Assembly: GCF_018613155.1 (NCBI RefSeq)
Contig: NZ_JAGGQU010000001.1
Coordinates: 227,451 to 291,450, forward strand
DNA: 64,000 nucleotides
From: Bacillus sp. ISL-55
Lineage (GTDB): Bacteria > Bacillota > Bacilli > Bacillales > Cytobacillaceae
Direction: 5' to 3'
Below the pieces are notes generated by a model. The model saw nothing but the letters and a program-made list of their open reading frames with translations, made no database searches and was not told where the DNA came from. How positions within the stretch are numbered: the first letter of the stretch is position 1; every line of letters starts with the position of its first letter. This document shows positions 17,979 to 30,184 of the stretch, piece after piece. A program made the translations under genes and the position numbers.

Positions 17979-18620
17979 ATGAGTAAATTAGTGTTGCTGA
18001 GTGATTTAAGAAACATGAATCCTGCGTTAAAAAACAGAATCAAGGAATTAACAGGCTCTAAGCCTTTTAAGTTAGCTTATATCCCATCACGAACTGATAA
18101 AGAAAGATGGTATTTCGAAAAGGCCAAGCCAGAGTTAACGAGTTGGGGTGTTACAGAATTCTTCTATTTTGATGTAGACGATGAGTTCGAGGAATCCAAA
18201 CTGAAGGAGTTCAGAGGCTGTGACGGCATTTTCCTGTCAGGGGGTAATACATATCATTTTTTGAAAAACCTGAAGGAATGGACCGTTGTTAAATATATTA
18301 AAGAAATGGTGAACGAGGGAAAACCTTTAATCGGTGTTAGTGCGGGAAGCATCATGATGTCAAAGTCGATCAAGATTGCCGAATTCCATGATGAAAATGA
18401 AGTTCAGTTAAAGGAATTAAATAGCTTAGGATTGGTGGATTTTGAATTTATGCCACATTGGAACAGAGAATATAATCAGCTGGATGAGCTATTAAAATAT
18501 TCTCTTCTCCAGGAAGAAAGCATATTTACCTGCCGTGATGGCGATGGAATTGTCATTGAAGGAGATACAATCGAGTCTTACGGAGAAATAAAAGAAATCC
18601 GAAAAGGTAAATTGTTATAA
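17979..18620 (+). CDS. peptidase S51 (dipeptidase E-like)
   Basis: The 213-residue protein has the S51 layout: an N-terminal LVLLSD, then a strand DGIFLSGGNTYHFLKNL (near 80), the nucleophile elbow GVSAGSIMM (Ser near 121), and FMPHWNRE with the catalytic His near 157. Family members cleave Asp-X dipeptides or related substrates in the cytoplasm. It is a single gene ending just upstream of 52-bp array B. Confidence 0.82.
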   Translation: MSKLVLLSDLRNMNPALKNRIKELTGSKPFKLAYIPSRTDKERWYFEKAKPELTSWGVTEFFYFDVDDEFEESKLKEFRGCDGIFLSGGNTYHFLKNLKEWTVVKYIKEMVNEGKPLIGVSAGSIMMSKSIKIAEFHDENEVQLKELNSLGLVDFEFMPHWNREYNQLDELLKYSLLQEESIFTCRDGDGIVIEGDTIESYGEIKEIRKGKLL

Positions 18621-18643
18621 ATTTAAAAAAATGCATGATAAAC

Positions 18644-18911
18644 AGTGCTCTAACGGACAAACGGAAGGCGGAGACCGAGAAAAATGTCCGATAGAAGAGC
18701 TCTAATGGACAAACGGCAGGCGGAAATCAGCAAAAATGTCCGATAGAAGAGCTCTAACGGACAAACGGAAGGTGGAAACCGAGAAAAGTGTCCGATAGAA
18801 GAGCTCTAACGGACAAACGGAAGGTGGAGACCGAGAGAAGTGTCCGATAGAAGAGCTCTAACGGACAAACGGAAGGTGGAGACCGAGAAAAATGTCCGAT
18901 AGAGGTCTAAA
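18644..18911. repeat. 52-bp tandem array B (TGTCCGATAGA family)
   Basis: TGTCCG recurs at 18685, 18737, 18789, 18841 and 18893: five phases at exactly 52 bases. Each unit has TGTCCGATAGA, a short loop, then CTCTAACGGACA, and a purine-rich spacer (AACGGAAGGTGGAGACCGAGAAAA). The array fills the gap between two convergent genes and touches the stop codon of the regulator at 18912. Confidence 0.95.
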
Positions 18912-19265
18912 CTATAACAGGTCTTTTACTTTCGAAACTACATCCTTCGGGCTGAATGGCTTTAGGATGTATTCACTGGCCCCTAATTCTTCTCCTCGTT
19001 TGAGGTCATGAGCTTCCCCTTTGGCAGAAAGCATGATCACGGGTGTGTTTTTAGTTTTCCTGATTTCCTCTAAAACTGAAAAACCATTTCTTCCTGGCAT
19101 TAAAATGTCCAGGATGATGATGTCAAAGGAATCTTGGAGCGCTTTCTCCAAAGCTTCGTCGCCATTGTCCGCGACTTCCACAACAAATGCTTCTCTTTCT
19201 AGGTACATCTTTAATAAATGGCTAATTCTTTGCTCGTCCTCTGCAACTAGCACTCTTTTCCCCAT
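18912..19265 (-). CDS. stand-alone response-regulator receiver domain
   Basis: The 117-residue protein is a receiver domain only: acidic pair VAEDE (9-11), phospho-acceptor Asp in IIILDILMPG (about 52), switch Ser/Thr in VIMLSAKG (about 80) and Lys in ILKPF (about 102). No output domain or kinase gene is nearby, so it probably acts by protein contact or as a phosphate relay or sink. ATG 19265 has GGGGGAAAA upstream. Its 3' end abuts repeat array B. Confidence 0.85.
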   Translation of the reverse strand: MGKRVLVAEDEQRISHLLKMYLEREAFVVEVADNGDEALEKALQDSFDIIILDILMPGRNGFSVLEEIRKTKNTPVIMLSAKGEAHDLKRGEELGASEYILKPFSPKDVVSKVKDLL

Positions 19266-19360
19266 TTTTTCCCCCTGAAATGTCTTTGTTTATAGTAAGT
19301 ATACACTATTATTGAGTTGTTTTCTTCGATGCAAAGGGAATTTCATCCCGATAAAATAAA

Positions 19361-19389
19361 TTGATTTAGAAAATTGAGTATGCTAATAT
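19361..19389 (+). promoter_or_regulatory. promoter of the yrrT-mtnN-luxS-mccAB operon
   Basis: TTGATT (19361-19366) and TAATAT (19384-19389) are 17 bases apart. An alternative is TTGAGT (19374) with TATACT (19396), 16 apart. Either places the 27-bp palindrome at 19406 just downstream. Confidence 0.5.
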
Positions 19390-19405
19390 GTGACCTATAC
19401 TATTT

Positions 19406-19432
19406 TAATTCATACTATACATATAGGAATTA
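19406..19432. promoter_or_regulatory. probable CymR operator
   Basis: This is a 27-base site with arms TAATTC and GAATTA around an AT-rich centre containing ATAGG. The B. subtilis yrrT operon is repressed by CymR (with CysK) through a 27-bp AT-rich motif ending GGAATTA. Site length, arms and position at the promoter fit; the assignment is by memory of the motif, not by alignment. Confidence 0.55.
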
Positions 19433-19458
19433 TAATAATTAAAAAGTGGGTGAATATT

Positions 19459-20100
19459 TTGGGCAGAGAATTTATCCCCTTGTTTGACGAATGGGCAGAG
19501 TTTTACGATGAAACGGTCTCTGGGCAAGACGCTGAATATAAAGATGTTTTTGAGAATTACGAGGCAATTTTAGATTTAGTAGCTCGAAAGTCAAAGGGGA
19601 AGGTGCTTGAATTTGGTGTTGGAACAGGGAATCTTACAGAGAAACTAATCGGCTTGGGCAGAGAGGTATATGGAGTGGAGCCTTCAAAAGTCATGAGAGA
19701 AAAAACGAAGGCTCGGTTCATGAAGCTAAAATTATACGATGGAGATTTTATTCAATTTTCAAATCTTCCTGAAAAAATAGATTCAATTGTCAGTACTTAT
19801 GCTTTTCATCATTTAACTGATGATGAGAAGAATACCGCCATAAAGCTATACAGCGAAATGTTAGAAACAGGTGGAAAGATCGTATTTGCGGATACTGCTT
19901 TTTTAAATGAAAGTGACCGCAATGAAAGGCATAGGATAGTAAAGGAACAAGGCTACGAGAATCTCCTCAAGGATTTGGAGAGGGAGCACTATACGACTCT
20001 GGAGGTATTAAAGCAAATCTTTGAGATACATGGTTTCCAGGTTAATTTTGAAAAGTTAAACTCCTATGTTTGGCTAATGGAAGCCGTGAAAGAAAAGTAA
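19459..20100 (+). CDS. yrrT: YrrT SAM-dependent methyltransferase
   Basis: I start at TTG 19459 (GTGGGTG upstream), giving 213 residues beginning [20 protein letters not shown], as in YrrT; the longer frame from 19390 would run into the operator. The class I methyltransferase motif I is [15 protein letters not shown] (near 47-61), with YGVEPS and a post-motif [13 protein letters not shown]. In B. subtilis YrrT is the first gene of the methionine-to-cysteine operon and a putative AdoMet methyltransferase. The acceptor is unknown. Confidence 0.88.
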   Translation: MGREFIPLFDEWAEFYDETVSGQDAEYKDVFENYEAILDLVARKSKGKVLEFGVGTGNLTEKLIGLGREVYGVEPSKVMREKTKARFMKLKLYDGDFIQFSNLPEKIDSIVSTYAFHHLTDDEKNTAIKLYSEMLETGGKIVFADTAFLNESDRNERHRIVKEQGYENLLKDLEREHYTTLEVLKQIFEIHGFQVNFEKLNSYVWLMEAVKEK

Positions 20101-20129
20101 AATTAAAGATAGTATGGGGGAGAGGCACG

Positions 20130-20834
20130 ATGAGAGTTGGGATTATCGGTGCAATGGATGAAGAAGTAGATTTGCTTCGCAGCAAACTAGAAAACAGGGA
20201 AGATCTCTATCTTGCAGGAAGTGAATTTTACCAAGGTGAAATTGATAGCTTGCAAGTAGTCCTGCTGAAGTCAGGAATCGGCAAAGTAAATGCGGCAATG
20301 GGGACAGCGATCCTTATTGATAAATTCCAACCCGATGTCATCATCAATACAGGTTCTGCAGGCGGATTTCATAAAAATCTGAATGTCGGAGATGTCGTCA
20401 TCTCGACAGAAGTAAGGCATCACGATGTCGATGTCACAATCTTTGGATACGAATATGGCCAGGTACCAAGGATGCCTGCTTACTTCGCCCCAGATGAAAA
20501 GCTTGTCACTGTCGCGTTAATGAGCGCTGAAAAGATTGACGGCATTCAGATAGTTAAAGGCTTGATCGCTTCAGGTGATTCCTTCATGAATGACCCGGAG
20601 AGGGTAGAGTTTATCAGAACCAAGCTTCCTAATTTGTATGCAGCAGAAATGGAAGCAGCAGCGATCGCCCAGGTAGCCCATCAGTTCGAAGTTCCATTTG
20701 TCATTATCAGGTCGCTTTCCGATATTGCAGGAAAAGATTCAAATATCTCGTTTGATCAATTCCTTGAAACGGCCGCAAAAAATTCCGCAGAACTGATTTT
20801 ACTAATGTTAGAGGAGCTGAAGAAGCAATGGTAA
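20130..20834 (+). CDS. mtnN: 5'-methylthioadenosine/SAH nucleosidase
   Basis: MtnN removes adenine from methylthioadenosine and S-adenosylhomocysteine, the latter yielding S-ribosylhomocysteine for LuxS. The start is ATG 20130 (234 residues, close to the usual 231), preceded by GGGGGAGAGG. Motifs: IIGAMDEEV (acid base Glu near 12), [23 protein letters not shown] (near 71-93), and [14 protein letters not shown] with catalytic Asp in RSLSDIAG (near 197). It overlaps luxS by 7 bases. Confidence 0.95.
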   Translation: MRVGIIGAMDEEVDLLRSKLENREDLYLAGSEFYQGEIDSLQVVLLKSGIGKVNAAMGTAILIDKFQPDVIINTGSAGGFHKNLNVGDVVISTEVRHHDVDVTIFGYEYGQVPRMPAYFAPDEKLVTVALMSAEKIDGIQIVKGLIASGDSFMNDPERVEFIRTKLPNLYAAEMEAAAIAQVAHQFEVPFVIIRSLSDIAGKDSNISFDQFLETAAKNSAELILLMLEELKKQW

Positions 20835-21295
20835 AGAAAATGAATGTAGAAAGCTTTAATTTAGATCACACGAAGGTGGCGGCACCATATATCCGTTTGG
20901 CGGGAACAACACAAGGAGCAAGTGGCGATGTCATCCATAAATATGATATCCGATTTTGCCAGCCGAACAAGGAGCATATGGAGATGCCTGGTCTTCATTC
21001 ACTTGAACATTTAATGGCAGAAAATATTCGTAATCATCATGCCAGTGTCGTAGATATCAGTCCAATGGGTTGCCAGACTGGGTTTTATCTATCGGTAATC
21101 AACCATGATGATTATGACAATATTCTTGAAGTGTTAGAAAAAACTCTGAATGATGTGCTTGAGGCAGATGAGGTTCCTGCCTGCAATGAAATTCAGTGCG
21201 GATGGGCTGCGAGCCACAGCCTGGAGGGTGCAAAAGAAATCGCAGCGAAAATGCTGGCAAAAAAAGATGAGTGGCGCCAGGTATTCGCTGAATAA
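20828..21295 (+). CDS. luxS: LuxS S-ribosylhomocysteine lyase
   Basis: LuxS converts S-ribosylhomocysteine to homocysteine and DPD, the AI-2 precursor. This 155-residue protein carries the metal site HSLEH (His57, His61) and the third ligand in CNEIQCGWA (Cys near 125-129), plus the RFCQPN active-site cysteine strand. In B. subtilis luxS is not in the yrrT operon; here it sits between mtnN and mccA, so all steps from SAH to cysteine are co-transcribed. An alternative start is ATG 20840. Confidence 0.95.
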   Translation: MVKKMNVESFNLDHTKVAAPYIRLAGTTQGASGDVIHKYDIRFCQPNKEHMEMPGLHSLEHLMAENIRNHHASVVDISPMGCQTGFYLSVINHDDYDNILEVLEKTLNDVLEADEVPACNEIQCGWAASHSLEGAKEIAAKMLAKKDEWRQVFAE

Positions 21296-21310
21296 GGAGA
21301 GTTAAATGCA

Positions 21311-22234
21311 ATGACGGTTTACCGCAGTATCCATGAAATTATAGGGCATACACCCATGGTTGAGCTTACCCAATTCCCTGTTCCTGACGAAGTTCGAATA
21401 TTTGCGAAGCTGGAATACTTAAATCCGGGAGGGAGTATTAAAGACCGACTGGGATTAGAGTTGATCGACGAGGCGTTCCGTTCAGGGAAACTGATTAAAG
21501 GCGGTACCCTAATTGAGCCAACTGCAGGTAACACGGGGATCGGGCTGGCGTTGGCTGCAATCAATAAAGGTATTGATGTTGTTTTTGTAGTGCCGGAAAA
21601 ATTCAGCATTGAAAAACAGACGATGATGAGGGCTCTCGGCGCTAATATCGTCCATACACCTACTTTGGAAGGGATGGCTGGAGCAATCCGCAAAACTGAA
21701 CAATTGCTGGAAGAAATTCCTGATTCCTACTCACCATCCCAATTTTCCAATCCGTCAAATCCGGAAACTTACTATAAAACGCTGGGACCTGAGATTTGGC
21801 AAGACTTAGATGGTGAGATTGATATTTTCGTAGCTGGTGCCGGTACCGGAGGAACATTCATGGGTACTGCGAAGTTTTTAAAAGAAAATAATCCAATGAT
21901 AAAGACCGTCATTGTTGAACCTGAGGGGTCAATCCTAAATGGAGGCCAGTCAGGGTCCCATAAAACAGAAGGAATCGGCATGGAATTCATTCCGCCTTAT
22001 ATGGATTCTGCTTTATTTGATGAAATCTATACTATTTCCGATAAAGATGCATTTAACACCGTGAAGGAACTCGCGGCTAGAGAGGGAATACTCGCTGCAA
22101 GCTCGTCTGGCGCAGCTCTTCACGCAGCTTTACAAGAAGCATGTAAGGCCCCTCCTGGCACAAACATCGTTACGATCTTCCCAGACGGAAGTGAGCGGTA
22201 TCTTAGCAAAAAAATATACGAGGGGGGAATGTAA
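21311..22234 (+). CDS. mccA: O-acetylserine-dependent cystathionine beta-synthase
   Basis: MccA (YrhA) makes cystathionine from homocysteine and O-acetylserine in reverse transsulfuration. The 307-residue fold-II PLP enzyme shows GGSIKDR with the PLP Lys44, the substrate loop EPTAGNTGIG (70-79), and the phosphate-binding GAGTGGTFMG (near 176-185). ATG 21311 follows AAGGAGA by about 12 bases. The next gene, mccB, begins at the base after its stop. Confidence 0.93.
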   Translation: MTVYRSIHEIIGHTPMVELTQFPVPDEVRIFAKLEYLNPGGSIKDRLGLELIDEAFRSGKLIKGGTLIEPTAGNTGIGLALAAINKGIDVVFVVPEKFSIEKQTMMRALGANIVHTPTLEGMAGAIRKTEQLLEEIPDSYSPSQFSNPSNPETYYKTLGPEIWQDLDGEIDIFVAGAGTGGTFMGTAKFLKENNPMIKTVIVEPEGSILNGGQSGSHKTEGIGMEFIPPYMDSALFDEIYTISDKDAFNTVKELAAREGILAASSSGAALHAALQEACKAPPGTNIVTIFPDGSERYLSKKIYEGGM

Positions 22235-23368
<1,134 letters not shown>

Positions 23369-23379
23369 AATACACTTGA

Positions 23380-23690
23380 GCCGATTGGCGCCCTAAAATT
23401 GAGGATTTGAGAAAAAGAGGTCACCAATGAAGCCGATTGACGCCCTAAAATTCGAAATTTGAGAAAAAGAGGTCACCAATAAAGCCGATTGGCGCCCTGA
23501 AATTCAGGATTTGAGAAAAAGAGGTCACCAATGAAGCCGATTGGCGCCCTGAAATTCAGGATTTGAGAAAAAGAGGTCACCAATAAGCTGATTGGCGCCC
23601 AAAAATTGAGGTTTTGAGAAAAAGAGGTCACCAATGAAGCTGATTGACGCCCAAAAATCCGAGATTTTGTAAACACAGGTCATCAATAGA
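23380..23690. repeat. 52-bp tandem array E (GCCGATTGGCGCC family)
   Basis: C(C/T)GATT recurs at 23381, 23433, 23485, 23537, 23588 and 23640, a 52-base period with one 51. Each unit has GGTCACCAAT, a 7-base loop AAGCCG-, and ATTGGCGCC, forming an imperfect hairpin, then a spacer with GAGGATTTGAGAAAAAGA. The sequence is unrelated to arrays A-D, but the unit length and plan are the same. It lies between the convergent mccB and pbuX genes. Confidence 0.95.
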
Positions 23691-23706
23691 ATAATAAAAT
23701 GAAAAT

Positions 23707-23738
23707 AGGCACCGGATTCAACCGGTGCCTTAATTTTA
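23707..23738. terminator. terminator between array E and pbuX
   Basis: An 8-bp perfect stem (GGCACCGG with CCGGTGCC) with T-rich flanks on both strands; it probably ends the xpt-pbuX transcript and may also act rightward. Confidence 0.85.
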
Positions 23739-23761
23739 TGCCCAGGTATGTATTAAAACCT

Positions 23762-25768
<2,007 letters not shown>

Positions 25769-25817
25769 ATTAAAAAGCTGCGGGCAAATAGAGGTTGAGT
25801 ACGTCCCCTGCATTGCT

Positions 25818-25888
25818 CACTCATAGTCGAATTATTTACGGTAATCCGGTAGAAACTTGCAGGCCATATCCCCGCGATTATATGAGTG
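25818..25888 (-). ncRNA. guanine-sensing purine riboswitch aptamer
   Basis: On the minus strand the leader reads CACTCATATAATCGC, a P2 arm with GGATATGG, the loop TTTCTACCGG, CCGTAAAT and CGACTATGAGTG. These are the conserved core elements of the purine class. P1 is CACTCAT with ATGAGTG. The specificity base in GACTATG is C, as in guanine (not adenine) aptamers, so guanine, hypoxanthine or xanthine should switch off xpt-pbuX. A promoter (TTGTTT, 16 bases, TATAAT; 25908-25935) lies just upstream. Confidence 0.96.
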
Positions 25889-26102
25889 AATCTATTGATT
25901 TATTGATATTATATCACTATTTTAAATTCAAACAACCATTAGTGTCAAAAAAACCGAACGAATTATTGAATTTCAAAATAAACATTCGTTATTTTGAATC
26001 CAGTGGAATTTCTCTCTGGTTTATTCAAAAGAAAAAATCTTCCCCATTTTACAAATATTTGATAAACTATTTAAGCATTTGAGGGGTTTGGGGGATATAC
26101 AT

Positions 26103-27851
26103 ATGAGCGTATTCAAAGATTTATTATGGTATTTTAAGTCAGAGAAAAAGGCTTACTTGACAGGGATTTTCCTGCTGTTATTTGTGGCGTTTCTCCAGCT
26201 TGTCCCGCCGCGCGTCATTGGAATAATCGTAGATGAAATTACCAATGGTACGCTTACGGCTGGAAAACTTGGAAAGTGGATTGTAGTCTTAGCCGCTACT
26301 GGCCTGGCGATGTATTCGCTTCGTTATTATTGGCGGATCATGATTTTTGGTTCTGCTGTAAAGCTGTCGCGATTATTAAGGAATCGGCTGTATAGCCATT
26401 TTACCAGTATGTCGCAGTCTTTTTACCAGAAAAGACGGACAGGGGATCTGATGGCTCATGCCACAAATGACCTTTCGGCGATCCAGCAGACAGCAGGTGC
26501 TGGAGTCCTGACATTTGTTGACTCTGTCTCAACCGGGGGCTTCGTCATCATCGCGATGGCAGCGACAATCAGCTGGAAACTGACCTTGATCGCTTTGATT
26601 CCAATGCCGTTCATGGCACTGCTGACAAGCTGGTACGGGACGATGCTTCATAAAAGATTCCATAAAGCCCAGGAAGCTTTCTCTGATTTGAATGATAAGA
26701 CACAGGAAAGCATCACTGGGATAAAAGTCATTAAAACATTTGGCCAGGAACAAGAGGATATTGAGGATTTTCGTAAACAGTCTGAGGATGTTGTGAAAAA
26801 GAACATTTCTGTCGCGAAGGTTGACGCTTTATTTGACCCGACGATTTCTATCATTGTAGGTATCTCATTCTTCTTGTCGATTGCTTTCGGGGCAAGGTAT
26901 GTCTTGAACGGCGAACTGACAATTGGACAGTTGGTATCTTTCACTTCATATTTAGGCTTGCTGGTTTGGCCGATGCTTGCATTCGGCTGGTTTTTCAATA
27001 TTGTTGAACGTGGAAGGGCTTCCTATGATCGTGTTTCGGCCTTGCTTGATGAGAAAATCGACATCCAGGACAAACCGGATGCCCTGGATATGGTCCCGAA
27101 TGGCGATCTAAAATACGATATTGAGTCATTTACCTATCCTGGCGACCAGGAACCTTTATTAAAAGATATCAAATTTGCGCTAGGGAAGGGGCAGACGCTG
27201 GGAATCGTCGGAAAAACCGGAGCCGGTAAAACGACATTATTGAAGCTGCTGATCCGGGAATTCGACCTTTCAAAAGGAAGCATCAATATTGGCGGAAGGA
27301 ACATCCAGGACTATAAGATGGATCGATTGAGACAGGCAATTGGTTATGTTCCACAGGATCATTTCCTTTTCTCTGCAACTGTACACGATAACATTGCTTT
27401 CGCAGATCCTGCTGTCGATAAGGAGGTCATCTACAATTCAGCTAGAGTGGCAAACATCCATGACGACATTCTCGAATTTACCGATGGCTATCAAACCGTT
27501 GTCGGGGAGCGTGGGGTTTCTCTCTCAGGCGGCCAGAAGCAGAGGATTTCAATTGCCCGCGCATTGGTGATGAATCCCGAGATCCTGATTCTTGATGATT
27601 CCCTATCTGCGGTTGACGCGAAGACCGAGGAACAGATTTTATCGGCATTGAAAGAAAATCGAAAAGATAAGACAACAATCATCACTGCACACCGCTTAAG
27701 CGCCATCCACCACGCTGATCTGATCGTTGTCCTTGAAGATGGACGGATCGCTGAACGTGGCACCCACGACCAGTTGATGGAGAATGACGGCTGGTACAAA
27801 GATATGTATTTAAGGCAGCAGCTTGAAGAGCTTGTCGAGCAGGGAGGGTGA
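26103..27851 (+). CDS. ABC exporter half-transporter, degenerate site (YheI/BmrC-like)
   Basis: This 582-residue protein has a six-helix exporter domain (about 1-310) and an ATPase domain. The domain has Walker A GKTGAGKT (370-377), an intact LSGGQ (474-478), and Walker B ILILDD (494-499). The usual catalytic Glu after Walker B is Asp499, the mark of the non-catalytic partner in heterodimeric exporters such as BmrCD. Start ATG 26103 follows a GGGGGAT site. Its partner begins 3 bases after its stop. Confidence 0.88.
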   Translation: MSVFKDLLWYFKSEKKAYLTGIFLLLFVAFLQLVPPRVIGIIVDEITNGTLTAGKLGKWIVVLAATGLAMYSLRYYWRIMIFGSAVKLSRLLRNRLYSHFTSMSQSFYQKRRTGDLMAHATNDLSAIQQTAGAGVLTFVDSVSTGGFVIIAMAATISWKLTLIALIPMPFMALLTSWYGTMLHKRFHKAQEAFSDLNDKTQESITGIKVIKTFGQEQEDIEDFRKQSEDVVKKNISVAKVDALFDPTISIIVGISFFLSIAFGARYVLNGELTIGQLVSFTSYLGLLVWPMLAFGWFFNIVERGRASYDRVSALLDEKIDIQDKPDALDMVPNGDLKYDIESFTYPGDQEPLLKDIKFALGKGQTLGIVGKTGAGKTTLLKLLIREFDLSKGSINIGGRNIQDYKMDRLRQAIGYVPQDHFLFSATVHDNIAFADPAVDKEVIYNSARVANIHDDILEFTDGYQTVVGERGVSLSGGQKQRISIARALVMNPEILILDDSLSAVDAKTEEQILSALKENRKDKTTIITAHRLSAIHHADLIVVLEDGRIAERGTHDQLMENDGWYKDMYLRQQLEELVEQGG

Positions 27852-27854
27852 CCA

Positions 27855-29648
27855 ATGGAAAAAACGCCTGTACTAAACGCTAAAGAGCAGCGTTCCGTGC
27901 TGTTCCGGCTTCTTGCTTATGCAAAGCCGCATTTAAAAATGATTTTTGTCGCCTTCGGATTCCTGCTGCTCGCCACTGTGGGGGATGTGCTCGGACCGAT
28001 ATTGGTGAAAATTTTTATCGATGATTATCTGAGGGAAGGCTATATGCCATTCAAGCCATTGTTGATGCTCGGTGCAGCTTATATCGGTATCCAAATCCTT
28101 AATGTGTTGGTCTCTTATTTTCAGCTTCTAAAGTTCCAGGAAATTGCGCTGAAAATCATCCAGCAAATGAGGATTGATGTCTTTACAAAGGTGCAGCAGC
28201 TAGGACTGAAATATTTCGATAAAACACCTGCCGGCTCACTTGTATCCAGAGTGACCAATGACACCGAAGCAATCAAAGATATGTTTGTCAGCGTCATAGC
28301 GACTTTTATCCAAAGCGGCTTCTTGCTGTTCGGAATATTTGTCGCAATGTTCATCCTGAATGTGAAACTGGCTTTGTTCACAATGCTGATATTGCCTTTC
28401 ATTGTATTTATCATGAGTCTGTACCGGAAACTGAGCTCAAAGTTTTACCAGGATATGCGTGAACGGCTGAGCCAGCTGAATGCGAAGCTAAGCGAATCAC
28501 TCCAGGGTATGTCAATCATCCAGATGTTCCGCCAGGAAGAAAGATTGAAAAGGGAGTTCGGTGAAATTAACGATAAGCATTTTGACGCGGGCATGAAAAA
28601 CATCAAGGCAGATGGGCTGTTGTTACGCCCGGCCGTTGACCTGGTCTATATTTTAGCGTTAATGATCGTACTCAGCTTTTTTGGGATCACTTCTTTTGAC
28701 AGTCCAATTGAGATTGGGGTATTGTATGCATTCATCAATTATCTGGATCGCTTTTTCGAGCCAGTGAACAATATGATGATGAGACTTTCCATGTACCAGC
28801 AGGCGATTGTCGCTGCATCACGCGTTTTCAAACTGCTTGATGAAACTGAGCTTGCTCCGGGACAGACTGGAAATGAAGCTGACAAAATCACTGATGGAAA
28901 AATAGAATTCAAGGATGTCAGTTTTTCATATGATGGAAAAAGGGATGTCTTGAAAAATATCAGTTTCACCGTGAAACCTGGGGAAACTCTTGCATTTGTA
29001 GGCCACACCGGAAGCGGGAAAAGTTCAATCATCAACCTGTTGATGCGTTTCTATGAGTTTGAACGCGGCGATATTTTCATTGATAATCATTCGATTAAAA
29101 ATTATCCGGTAAAAGAGCTGCGCCATAAAATGGGACTTGTGCTTCAGGATCCGTTCTTGTTCTATGGAACTATTGGGGATAATATCAGGCTTCACAACAG
29201 CGATTTGCCTGAAGAGGATATAAAAAGGGCCGCAGAATTTGTCCAGGCAGATACTTTTATTGAAAAACTGGAGGATGGCTACTCACAAAAGGTCACGGAG
29301 CGAGGCTCGACTTTTTCGAGCGGACAGAGGCAGTTGATCGCATTCGCTAGGACGATTGCCGCTAATCCGAAAATCCTTGTCCTCGATGAAGCGACTGCAA
29401 ATATCGATACGGAAACCGAAGAGGCCATCCAGACGGCACTCGCCAAAATGCGCAAAGGCAGGACGACGATTGCCATTGCCCACAGACTGTCGACCATCCA
29501 GGATGCAGACCAGATCATCGTCCTCCATCATGGAGAAATAGTCGAACGTGGAACACATCAAGAACTGCTCACTCAACAGGGGCTTTACCATAAGATGTAT
29601 CTCCTGCAGAATGGTTCAGTAGAACGATTGGAAGATGTGGTTGGATAG
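27855..29648 (+). CDS. ABC exporter half-transporter, catalytic subunit
   Basis: The 597-residue partner has six membrane helices (about 25-300) and an ATPase domain: Walker A GHTGSGKS (383-390), signature changed to FSSGQ (487-491), and Walker B ILVLDE with catalytic Glu512. The canonical Glu here and canonical LSGGQ in the partner together build one active ATP site, while the other site is degenerate. It probably exports drugs or lipophilic compounds. It is shorter than B. subtilis YheH (BmrD). Confidence 0.88.
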   Translation: MEKTPVLNAKEQRSVLFRLLAYAKPHLKMIFVAFGFLLLATVGDVLGPILVKIFIDDYLREGYMPFKPLLMLGAAYIGIQILNVLVSYFQLLKFQEIALKIIQQMRIDVFTKVQQLGLKYFDKTPAGSLVSRVTNDTEAIKDMFVSVIATFIQSGFLLFGIFVAMFILNVKLALFTMLILPFIVFIMSLYRKLSSKFYQDMRERLSQLNAKLSESLQGMSIIQMFRQEERLKREFGEINDKHFDAGMKNIKADGLLLRPAVDLVYILALMIVLSFFGITSFDSPIEIGVLYAFINYLDRFFEPVNNMMMRLSMYQQAIVAASRVFKLLDETELAPGQTGNEADKITDGKIEFKDVSFSYDGKRDVLKNISFTVKPGETLAFVGHTGSGKSSIINLLMRFYEFERGDIFIDNHSIKNYPVKELRHKMGLVLQDPFLFYGTIGDNIRLHNSDLPEEDIKRAAEFVQADTFIEKLEDGYSQKVTERGSTFSSGQRQLIAFARTIAANPKILVLDEATANIDTETEEAIQTALAKMRKGRTTIAIAHRLSTIQDADQIIVLHHGEIVERGTHQELLTQQGLYHKMYLLQNGSVERLEDVVG

Positions 29649-29664
29649 ATAATTATATTATGTA

Positions 29665-29702
29665 AAAGGCGATTACTAATAGGTAATCGCCTTTATTTTG
29701 AT
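29665..29702 (+). terminator. terminator after the ABC exporter operon
   Basis: A 12-bp perfect stem (AAAGGCGATTAC with GTAATCGCCTTT), a 6-base loop, then ATTTTGATTT. Confidence 0.88.
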
Positions 29703-29860
29703 TTAAAATCGGAATATGAAAATACTGTCCTTTCTTGACTGGCAGGTTAGACCACAAGGGTTATTATTTATTTTTATCAAGGCAGAAATGAAACTTTTTT
29801 GCCTAAAGAACCGTACTATTATCCAATCAAGTAATTATATTTTGGGGAAGAGGGAAAAAG

Positions 29861-29977
29861 ATGGGATTGAAGAGCATGATCAAGAGGGAAATTAAAAAAC
29901 AAGTGAAAAAGCAGGTAACAAAGAAAGCTGGAAAGAGTGCAGGGAAAATAATCGGAAAAGTAATGAAAAAGTTTTAG
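29861..29977 (+). CDS. 38-residue strongly cationic peptide
   Basis: ATG 29861 lies after GGGGAAGAGGG and the frame ends at TAG 29975-29977. The product is nearly all Lys, Gly and aliphatic residues (MGLKSMIKREIKKQVKKQV, then TKKAGKSAGKIIGKVMKKF), with 15 lysines and one arginine against one acidic residue. It would form an amphipathic helix and has no signal peptide. It could be a leaderless bacteriocin-like or nucleic-acid-binding peptide; neither is shown. Confidence 0.5.
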   Translation: MGLKSMIKREIKKQVKKQVTKKAGKSAGKIIGKVMKKF

Positions 29978-30149
29978 TTTTGTTTTGGAAAAAAATGTAG
30001 CCGTGCATATCATGAAATGAGGCTGCACAAAGTTTTCTACACTGCATGCATGAGGGCGATGGATTATTTGGAGATACACAATGTATCCATTTGTAAGAAA
30101 CGAATTGCACGAATGCTTCATCCAAAATAATGATAAAACACAAAAATAA

Positions 30150-30184
30150 AACAGCTATAACGCTTGTGGCGTTTAGCTGTTTTT
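30150..30184 (+). terminator. terminator between convergent small genes
   Basis: A 12-bp stem with one bulged base (ACAGCTATAACGC with GCGTTTAGCTGT) and T5. It may also serve the leftward Spo0E-like gene, whose stop it overlaps. Confidence 0.75.

Noticed and set aside
19390..19458. Upstream extension of yrrT
   Set aside because: It would include the palindromic operator and AT-rich leader; the TTG at 19459 matches the known YrrT start and length.
30016..30129. A 37-residue plus-strand frame upstream of the Spo0E-like gene
   Set aside because: It has no RBS and no features; it overlaps a weak hairpin after the cationic peptide gene.
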